12,078 bases of DNA from Burkholderiales bacterium (GTDB taxonomy: Bacteria > Pseudomonadota > Gammaproteobacteria > Burkholderiales > Burkholderiaceae_D), in the NCBI GenBank assembly GCA_016197345.1, contig JACPVY010000267.1, positions 1-12,078 of the forward strand. Reading direction: 5' to 3'. Below, piece by piece: positions 7,372 through 12,078 of the stretch. The notes under the pieces were generated by a model. It made no database searches and was not told the DNA's origin. It saw only the letters and a list, made by a program, of their open reading frames with translations. Made by a program: the position numbers and the translations under genes. Every line of letters starts with the position of its first letter. Positions within the stretch are counted from its first letter, which is position 1.

Positions 7372-8040
7372 TCATCTGTCAGATTCATTACCCCACGCCT
7401 CCAATTTACTTACCCATGCATCAAATTGCGGACATTGCGCCCGGATTGCAGGCAATCCAATATCTTCAGCGATCAATGGCCCATGTTCTGTTTTTGAATA
7501 GGCTGCGCCAAAGATTGCTTCTAGGCGTTTTGATGGCGCAGTTTGTGAGCTGCAATTAATTTCTTCAGGATTATTGAAGCTGTTGCGGATCGTCAGCAAT
7601 GCTTGCCGTTTGCTTTCATCCCAAGCATCCATTACCCAATGAAATTTGTCGACGTCGGTAAATAGCAATCCTTCAAATTCATGCATTTGTACATAGGGCA
7701 GGATAAAGCGCGGATCATATTTTTTGCCAAGGCGCTCGCTTAGCTCATCCCGAATGGCTTGTTCTAACTCTTCCCGGCTACGCTCATTTCGATCTTGAAA
7801 GCCGTAAAAATCAACTAAGGTGCTAATGCGGTCAGTCGAATCGTATTCGTGAACGATATGATCGACGAGGCGCTTCACATTCACTCTGCCACCACGATGT
7901 CTACCAGATGGTGCACGTATCAGCGATGGTGTTACCCAAACTTGATGTTGCCGTAGATGTGGCTCTAAGCATGTCTCTACAAAGTTCACTTCAGTTTGGC
8001 CTTCGCATACAATGCGCACTCGTATCGCCCTTGAATTCAT
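7372..8040 (-). CDS. DUF4276 (Toprim-like) protein, partner of ATPase
   Basis: This 222-residue cytoplasmic protein belongs to the DUF4276 family, thought to be a divergent Toprim fold related to RloB and OLD-type nucleases. Visible hallmarks are RIVCEGQTE (9-17, with the conserved acidic E13), STLVDFYGF (73-81, D77) and the family signature MHEFEGLLFTD (119-129). The role is probably nucleic acid cleavage or another effector step controlled by the upstream ATPase; no activity can be shown from sequence. The frame is open to ATG 8070, but ATG 8038-8040 overlaps the ATPase stop as ATGA and has GGAG seven bases upstream inside the ATPase gene, so I chose it. The overlap implies coupled synthesis in a fixed ratio. 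It converges on the amine dehydrogenase, 45 bp away, with no obvious terminator between. Confidence 0.87.
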   Translation of the reverse strand: MNSRAIRVRIVCEGQTEVNFVETCLEPHLRQHQVWVTPSLIRAPSGRHRGGRVNVKRLVDHIVHEYDSTDRISTLVDFYGFQDRNERSREELEQAIRDELSERLGKKYDPRFILPYVQMHEFEGLLFTDVDKFHWVMDAWDESKRQALLTIRNSFNNPEEINCSSQTAPSKRLEAIFGAAYSKTEHGPLIAEDIGLPAIRAQCPQFDAWVSKLEAWGNESDR

Positions 8041-9164
8041 GATCCCGCTCCAATGCCTTCTTTCAGCCAAATATCGGAAATCAGGTAATCGTCATCGAGC
8101 CATTGTTGATATTGCTCGGTGGAGAGTTTTTCAAAAGACGTTGCGCCGTCCTTGTTTTTCGCAATGATGATATTTTCTAAGGCAAAACAATCCACGAGGT
8201 ATGGCGACTGGGTGGCGATAAAAACTTGGTGGCTTTTGGCGACGCGTTTGAGCATTTCTGCGACCAAGGTGATGGCGTGCGGGTGCAAGCCTAGTTCTGG
8301 TTCATCGAAAAACAAGACATCCGGCAAACGATCAGGGCTGAGATTGAGCAGTGTCAGCAAACAAAACAGACGCAACGAACCGTCAGACGTTAAATGTGCG
8401 CCAAAAAACTTGTCGCTATATTTGCTACGCCAGCGTAATTCGACTTTTCCCGCAATTTCTTCCAGCACGAAGTCCCCGAAGCTAGGGAGCACGCGTTGAA
8501 TTTGCCGCACAATGAGTTGGTAGCGATTGAAATCATTGCGATGTAGATCTAGCAAAACCGCAGCAAGGTTACCGCCATCAGAGCGAACGTGAAAATACTC
8601 ACTGACATCCCAGCGCTTGCGGATATCCGAATTAATAGAAGTGTCGTGAAATTGATAGGTCTTGCATCGACGCAATAATGCGCAGATCGTTTTTGCAGTT
8701 GGATTGTCTTGTGTGCGTAACGCGGCTTCTCTGCCAACTTCTGCCAACGTTGTCCAATTCGCCAGAGACGGAAATTTTTTGTCGGAATAGCGATAGGCCT
8801 CATTCATCACCATGACGTTATCGCCAGCCGATAAATGGGCTAATTCAAAGCGGTAATCATTGAACCCTGCTTCAGTTTCCAAGCGAACTTCCGCCCGAAT
8901 GCGTGGTGTTTGACGTGCGCCCATAAAAAACTGGTCATCGCCACCGCCATGTCGCAAGATAAATTCTTGTAGATTTTGCGAATTTAACATCCAACTTAGC
9001 ATCTCAAAAAAGCGGATTAAGGTGGATTTTCCCGCGCCATTTGCACCAATTAAAACGGTCAATTGAGGTAATTCAAGTTGATGAATTTCTTTTAAGCTGC
9101 GAAAGCCCTCAATGCTAATCATTTGAATGCGTCCTTGCAGACGATTATTCCTTGGCGGTGCCAT
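8037..9164 (-). CDS. AAA/ABC-type ATPase of defence-module (OLD/RecF-like) class
   Basis: This 375-residue ATPase is of the AAA_15/AAA_21 group, related to OLD and RecF heads. It opens with ISIEGFRSLKEI, then Walker A GANGAGKST (40-48). It has an ABC signature-like TSDGSLR (S260-S263), Walker B VLFFDEPELGLHP with D287-E288, and ATQSP at the switch position, where Q319 replaces the usual His. No membrane span or Toprim domain is present; the nuclease-like part is the separate DUF4276 gene, whose ATG overlaps this stop. Such ATPase-effector pairs (compare AbiL/RloAB and PARIS in form) are known or suspected phage-defence systems, with the ATPase as sensor or controller. The start at 9164 has AAGGA about nine bases upstream. 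An internal ATG at 9122 also has AAGGA and begins at the family's usual N-terminus, so 14 residues are uncertain. Confidence 0.9.
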   Translation of the reverse strand: MAPPRNNRLQGRIQMISIEGFRSLKEIHQLELPQLTVLIGANGAGKSTLIRFFEMLSWMLNSQNLQEFILRHGGGDDQFFMGARQTPRIRAEVRLETEAGFNDYRFELAHLSAGDNVMVMNEAYRYSDKKFPSLANWTTLAEVGREAALRTQDNPTAKTICALLRRCKTYQFHDTSINSDIRKRWDVSEYFHVRSDGGNLAAVLLDLHRNDFNRYQLIVRQIQRVLPSFGDFVLEEIAGKVELRWRSKYSDKFFGAHLTSDGSLRLFCLLTLLNLSPDRLPDVLFFDEPELGLHPHAITLVAEMLKRVAKSHQVFIATQSPYLVDCFALENIIIAKNKDGATSFEKLSTEQYQQWLDDDYLISDIWLKEGIGAGS

Positions 9165-9420
9165 GTGAACTTTCCTTGTGTGAAGCTGGGTTGCGATTAC
9201 ACCGAGTCGAATTCAGTTTTGGCGGTGCAATACTCGTTTGGCGCAGCTGATTGCACAAAGCCTAAAACTAAGTTACATGCAAATTCAAACTTGAAAAAAG
9301 ATGACAACACAGTTTTTTCGCAGATGTTTGTTGGAATTTGTCGTGAATTGGCTAGCAATTATATTGCGATACGATGGTTTGCGAGGCTTTACTTGGATAG
9401 CCGAGTGGGAATTGGCGTCG

Positions 9421-9440
9421 CAGCCAAACACAATTGGCTG
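9421..9440 (+). other. Compact 7-bp hairpin
   Basis: CAGCCAA at 9421-9427 pairs perfectly with TTGGCTG at 9434-9440 around a six-base loop, followed on the plus strand by TTTGTT. It has the form of a weak plus-strand terminator, yet no plus-strand gene precedes it. It may be a regulatory hairpin or a leftover from a lost gene. Confidence 0.4.
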
Positions 9441-9505
9441 TTTGTTCGGTAAGAGGGGGGCGGGCAAGATACTTCGCCTTGACTCGAGGGAAGCAAGAGT
9501 CTCAT

Positions 9506-9541
9506 AAAAACTGCTGTCGTTCAATTTGTGAACCACTCAGT
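9506..9541 (-). terminator. Possible intrinsic terminator of the PEP-CTERM gene
   Basis: On the minus strand, ACTG and CAGT arms flank an internal loop and a perfect GTTCA/TGAAC stem (9519-9533) with a five-base loop. A run of five T's follows, the first of them shared with the CAGT arm. It begins 38 bases after the PEP-CTERM stop. The stem is interrupted and low in GC, so efficiency is doubtful. Confidence 0.4.
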
Positions 9542-9578
9542 GCGCTGTTTTTTTGAGACCCTCGCAACGTCTGAAAAC

Positions 9579-10226
9579 TTACTTCTTACGCCGCTTCGCC
9601 ACCCACGCCAACGCCCCCAAACCGGCCAACATCATGCCGTAGGTTTCTGGTTCTGGCACTGCTGCCACATTGGCCGAATACGTGGCGGATTGCCAGTATT
9701 CTAAATCGCTGACGTAGTTGCCATAGCGGCGTTCGCTAATGGCATAAGCGATTGGGGTATCGGAGACAAAGCCCATGAAGAAATTATCGCCGCCGGAGGA
9801 GAATGAATTCGTGCCGAGCAAATTGCCTTGATTGTCAAACACGGAGAGCGTGGTGCCGCCGGGGAAGAAAATGCCGAAAGCATGGCGCGCGCCTTGCAGA
9901 TCAGCACGGATATTGGTTGGGCCGCCAAAGAAACTACCCGAACGCAAGCCAAAGCCGCCGATAGGGTTGCCATTGATTTGCAAATCGTTGGTGATTGAGC
10001 TAAAAACTGCGCCTTGGCTGGCGTAATTATTGCCCGTAATTTGTGCGCCAGCAAAGCTAGCCGCGCCATTGGGCAGGGTTTCAAAATCAACCATGGTAGT
10101 CGCGCCAGCGGCAGCGTGCCATGCAGCGTAATCGTTGGTGAAGCTGGTGATGTTAGCGTGAGCGGCTTGAGCAAAGCACAATGCAAAGACGGCGAGCGCG
10201 GAAGAGCGAAGCAAAGCTTGTTGCAT
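9579..10226 (-). CDS. PEP-CTERM sorting domain protein
   Basis: This 215-residue exported protein carries a PEP-CTERM tail, so it should be processed by an exosortase and delivered to the cell surface or extracellular matrix. Residues 1-24 are a signal peptide ending in AHA. The body (25-185) is rich in Gly, Asn, Ser and Phe, with VDFETLPNG and GIFFPGGTTLSVFD segments typical of beta-sandwich surface proteins; its ligand is unknown. The tail starts with VPEPETYG (PEP at 191-193), then a short membrane span (about 196-210) and the basic KRRKK end. The start has an excellent AGGAG five bases upstream. No exosortase or polysaccharide genes are in the window, so the sorting enzyme must be elsewhere. 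A sigma-54 type promoter lies 63-78 bases before the start, suggesting PrsK/PrsR-type control known for such genes. Confidence 0.93.
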   Translation of the reverse strand: MQQALLRSSALAVFALCFAQAAHANITSFTNDYAAWHAAAGATTMVDFETLPNGAASFAGAQITGNNYASQGAVFSSITNDLQINGNPIGGFGLRSGSFFGGPTNIRADLQGARHAFGIFFPGGTTLSVFDNQGNLLGTNSFSSGGDNFFMGFVSDTPIAYAISERRYGNYVSDLEYWQSATYSANVAAVPEPETYGMMLAGLGALAWVAKRRKK

Positions 10227-10288
10227 GAATTCTCCTAATTGTTATGAGGGGTATTGCAGGGATTGCTGGAATAATGATGAAGCGCCAA

Positions 10289-10304
10289 GGCAAGCAGATT
10301 GCCA
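10289..10304 (-). promoter_or_regulatory. Sigma-54 (RpoN) -24/-12 promoter
   Basis: Read on the minus strand, the site is TGGCAATCTGCTTGCC. It fits the sigma-54 consensus TGGCAC-N5-TTGCA, with the invariant GG and GC at the correct ten-base spacing. Transcription would start near 10278, giving a leader of about 50 nt before the PEP-CTERM ATG. PEP-CTERM genes in related bacteria are known to depend on RpoN and the PrsK/PrsR two-component system. Confidence 0.75.
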
Positions 10305-10305
10305 C

Positions 10306-10333
10306 CCAGCAGGATATTTCATGGTTTTGCTGG
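10306..10333. repeat. Inverted repeat CCAGCA/TGCTGG beside the sigma-54 promoter
   Basis: CCAGCA at 10306-10311 and TGCTGG at 10328-10333 form a perfect inverted repeat with a 16-nt spacer, arms about two helical turns apart, directly upstream of the -24 element. It could bind a dimeric regulator, though enhancer sites for sigma-54 activators usually lie further away. Confidence 0.35.
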
Positions 10334-10383
10334 TTTGAAGCTAATCTCTAGCGTGATTCGCGCATGTTGCATCTGCCACTCCC

Positions 10384-10974
10384 TCATTCGCCCTTGAAAC
10401 CCATCCCTCGCAGTTTGCCTAGCCATTTCGCTGCATCTTCGGGCTTTATGTTGCCAGTCATGCCGATCAGGGTTTCATGCACCGGGGCAATGCCGACAAA
10501 GCCGAGGATGTTGCGTTCCAAGGATTTGACGCTATGGGCGCGAAAGTACCAGCGATACACGATAGCCGGCATGCCCATCGTGACCACGACGCGTGCCGAA
10601 CGCCCGGTCAAGCCTTTTTTGCCCCAAGGGCTGTCGCCTTCGCCGCGTTTGAAAGCAAAATCGGGGCGGGCGACTTGCTCGAGAAAGCCTTTCAGCAGCG
10701 CAGGCATATCACCTAGCCAGAGCGGAAAAAAGAAGACGATGTGTTCGGCCCAAGCTATGTCGTCCTGCGCTTGCTTGAGCGAGGCAGGAAGCTGGCCATG
10801 TTCCCACTCTTTTTGGCTGCGCAGCAGTGGAAAATCAAGTTCCGCGAGGTTGATCTGGCGTAGCACGTGCCCGGCGTCGGTCGCGCCCTCGCTGTAGCTA
10901 TTTGCCAGCGCGTGGCACAGGTGGGGTTCGCTGCCATCAGGGTGGCCTTGGATCACAAGAATACGTTTGGACAT
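10384..10974 (-). CDS. NAD(P)H oxidoreductase, flavodoxin-fold (NQO/KefF-like)
   Basis: This 196-residue cytoplasmic flavoprotein belongs to the NAD(P)H dehydrogenase (quinone) family, which reduces quinones or similar acceptors by two electrons. It begins ILVIQGHPDGSEPHLCHAL, the flavin phosphate loop of this family. It continues with FFFPLWLGDMPALLKGFLEQV (81-101) and VTMGMPAIVYRWYF (131-144), both around the flavin and dimer face. Length and motifs fit the whole family, but the physiological acceptor cannot be read from sequence. The open frame extends to an ATG at 11010, but the ATG at 10972-10974 has GGAG at 10980-10983 with a five-base spacer and gives the standard N-terminus. It lies downstream of apaH on the same strand, 95 bp after its stop, so co-transcription is possible. 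Confidence 0.88.
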   Translation of the reverse strand: MSKRILVIQGHPDGSEPHLCHALANSYSEGATDAGHVLRQINLAELDFPLLRSQKEWEHGQLPASLKQAQDDIAWAEHIVFFFPLWLGDMPALLKGFLEQVARPDFAFKRGEGDSPWGKKGLTGRSARVVVTMGMPAIVYRWYFRAHSVKSLERNILGFVGIAPVHETLIGMTGNIKPEDAAKWLGKLRGMGFKGE

Positions 10975-11069
10975 GCTATCTCCAATCAGTAGATAAAAAC
11001 CTTTAGCCAAGGATTCATCATCGTAAAATTCTCATGGGCAATCTGTGCGTCTGCATACGTAGCGGCAGA

Positions 11070-11903
11070 TTACCCCGGTACTCTATGCTGCGGGCAAGCC
11101 ACTTGCAATAATTTCCTATCGTCGATCCGTACCGCACTGAGTTTGCCACCCCACACGCAGCCCGTATCGAGGCCAATTAAATTCTCTCGTAGCAACAAGC
11201 CTAGCGTTGACCAATGGCCAAAGGCTATTGTTGTGTCGGCACTTTTGCGGCCCGGCACTTCAAACCATGGCATAAAGCCGGGGCGAGCGGCATCGGCACC
11301 TTCTTTCGTTAAAAAGTCGATTTCTCCCTCTTGTGAACAAAAACGTAAGCGCGTTAAGCCATTGATAATGCAACGCAAACGCTCGGTGCCACGTAAATCA
11401 TCGTGCCAAATTGCAGGCGTATTGCCATACATTTCGCGCAAAAAATCGCCCCAATCTGGGCCGCGCAACACAGTTTCGACCTCATGCGCGAGCGCGAGCG
11501 TTTGCTCGCAGGTCCATTGCGGTAACACGCCTGCATGCACCAGCAACACGCCTTCATGCAGGTAGGCGAGGGGGCGCTGGCGTAGCCAATCGAGCAATTC
11601 TGTGCGATCTGGCGCAGCGAGGATGGGGGCGATGGTATCGCTGACATGTTCACGGCCAACGCCGACCGAGCGCGCTAGCAAATGCAAATCATGATTCCCC
11701 AGCACCGCTTGCAAGCGCGGGCCGAGCGCGCGTGCATGGCGTAGCGCCTGTAGCGATTGCGGCCCGCGATTGACTAAATCGCCTGCGAGCAAGATGGTAG
11801 CGGCGGCGCGGCCTTCTCGTGCGCTTAATGCATCGATTTGCTGTAATAATTCGCTCGCTTGTTGCTGGCAACCTTGCAGGTCGCCTATGACGAAAGTGTT
11901 CAT
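11070..11903 (-). CDS. apaH: Symmetrical diadenosine tetraphosphatase ApaH
   Basis: This 277-residue enzyme (E. coli ApaH has 280) cleaves Ap4A symmetrically into two ADP, limiting alarmone levels and removing Np4 caps from RNA. It is a cytoplasmic metallophosphoesterase. GDLQGC (7-12), GDLVNRGP (41-48) and GNHDLHLLA (69-77) are followed by LVHAGVLPQW, MYGNTPAIW, LRCIINGLTRLRFC, IAFGHWSTLG and LDTGCVWGG, all diagnostic of ApaH. The frame stays open upstream to ATG 12041, adding 46 residues unlike the family, so I place the start at ATG 11901-11903. It has no good ribosome site, which leaves some doubt. The Gln in GDLQGC replaces the His found in E. coli and is common in betaproteobacteria. 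The oxidoreductase gene follows downstream. Confidence 0.95.
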   Translation of the reverse strand: MNTFVIGDLQGCQQQASELLQQIDALSAREGRAAATILLAGDLVNRGPQSLQALRHARALGPRLQAVLGNHDLHLLARSVGVGREHVSDTIAPILAAPDRTELLDWLRQRPLAYLHEGVLLVHAGVLPQWTCEQTLALAHEVETVLRGPDWGDFLREMYGNTPAIWHDDLRGTERLRCIINGLTRLRFCSQEGEIDFLTKEGADAARPGFMPWFEVPGRKSADTTIAFGHWSTLGLLLRENLIGLDTGCVWGGKLSAVRIDDRKLLQVACPQHRVPG

Positions 11904-12078
11904 AGGGGAATAGGTAATCAGTTCAAAGAGTTGGGATGGCGTGGCGGCATTGTAAGGGATATGTGCCGATGCCAGCCCTAGCGCCGTTCCTTTGGTGGCG
12001 TCTGGTGAGGGAAGGTGGCCCACTCGCACCACAATAGCCATGCAATTTCATGTCTTTCCTCTGCTTTGCATATGAAAA

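Larger units (their letters stand above)
9165..9578. other. 414-bp gap between the PEP-CTERM and ATPase genes
   Basis: No convincing gene lies here. Overlapping frames on both strands (9285-9536 minus, 9301-9507 plus) resemble no family I know. The part next to 9164 should hold the ATPase promoter. One weak minus-strand candidate is TTGTGC, 17 nt, GAGTAT upstream of the start. The remainder contains a 7-bp hairpin (9421-9440) and a terminator-like structure (9506-9541). Confidence 0.5.

Noticed and set aside
9285..9536. 83-codon minus-strand frame between the PEP-CTERM and ATPase genes
   Set aside because: It overlaps plus-strand frames, resembles no known family, and covers hairpin and terminator-like structures.
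10309..10317. ATATCCTGC on the minus strand, matching the IncP nic consensus
   Set aside because: It sits in the PEP-CTERM promoter region, far from the TraL/TraM genes, with no relaxase. A chance match is more likely.
11040..11071. AATCTG/CAGATT inverted repeat at the end of apaH as a terminator
   Set aside because: The loop is 20 nt, the stem is only 6 bp, the arm includes the stop codon, and no proper T-run follows.
11904..12041. 46-codon upstream extension of the ApaH frame
   Set aside because: It has no ribosome site at its ATG and no similarity to ApaH, whose N-terminus begins at the internal Met with GDLQGC.

Overview
The window looks like a chromosomal segment of a betaproteobacterium with roughly 50% GC. 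An Oxalobacteraceae-like host (for example Undibacterium or a relative) fits best. The reasons are a PEP-CTERM exosortase substrate with a sigma-54 type promoter, a Cache-domain protein of a type common in that group, and IncP-type TraL/TraM homologues. The genus is inferred, not proven. No rRNA, tRNA, CRISPR array, transposase, integrase or phage gene was seen.

Layout. (1) 1-2504, minus strand: a secreted single-Cache-domain protein whose C-terminus looks cut short, preceded by a cytoplasmic TPR-coiled coil-GGDEF diguanylate cyclase. (2) 2745-7326, plus strand: four co-directional genes. They are an exported calcineurin-like phosphoesterase, a ParA-like P-loop ATPase strongly resembling conjugal protein TraL, a membrane-anchored TraM-like protein starting 3 nt later, and a large FMN/4Fe-4S/FAD amine dehydrogenase of the trimethylamine dehydrogenase family. 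(3) 7372-9164, minus strand: an overlapping two-gene unit of an ABC/OLD-type ATPase and a DUF4276 (Toprim-like) protein, which has the form of a phage-defence module. (4) 9579-10226, minus strand: a PEP-CTERM protein with a well-matched sigma-54 promoter and a possible terminator. (5) 10384-11903, minus strand: an NAD(P)H oxidoreductase of the flavodoxin-fold family and ApaH diadenosine tetraphosphatase.

How the genes work together. The cyclase and Cache protein share a signalling theme and a direction. The ATPase and DUF4276 genes are translationally coupled and almost certainly act together. The TraL/TraM pair is coupled but has no relaxase, oriT, coupling protein or type IV secretion genes within view, so it is either a relic or a reused module. 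The remaining genes look like independent housekeeping or surface functions.

The observations most worth following are the orphan TraL/TraM pair, the ATPase-DUF4276 module, the altered substrate pocket of the amine dehydrogenase, and the sigma-54 promoter of the PEP-CTERM gene. A fifth is a strongly over-represented hexamer (CTAGCG/CGCTAG) that is absent across the defence module.
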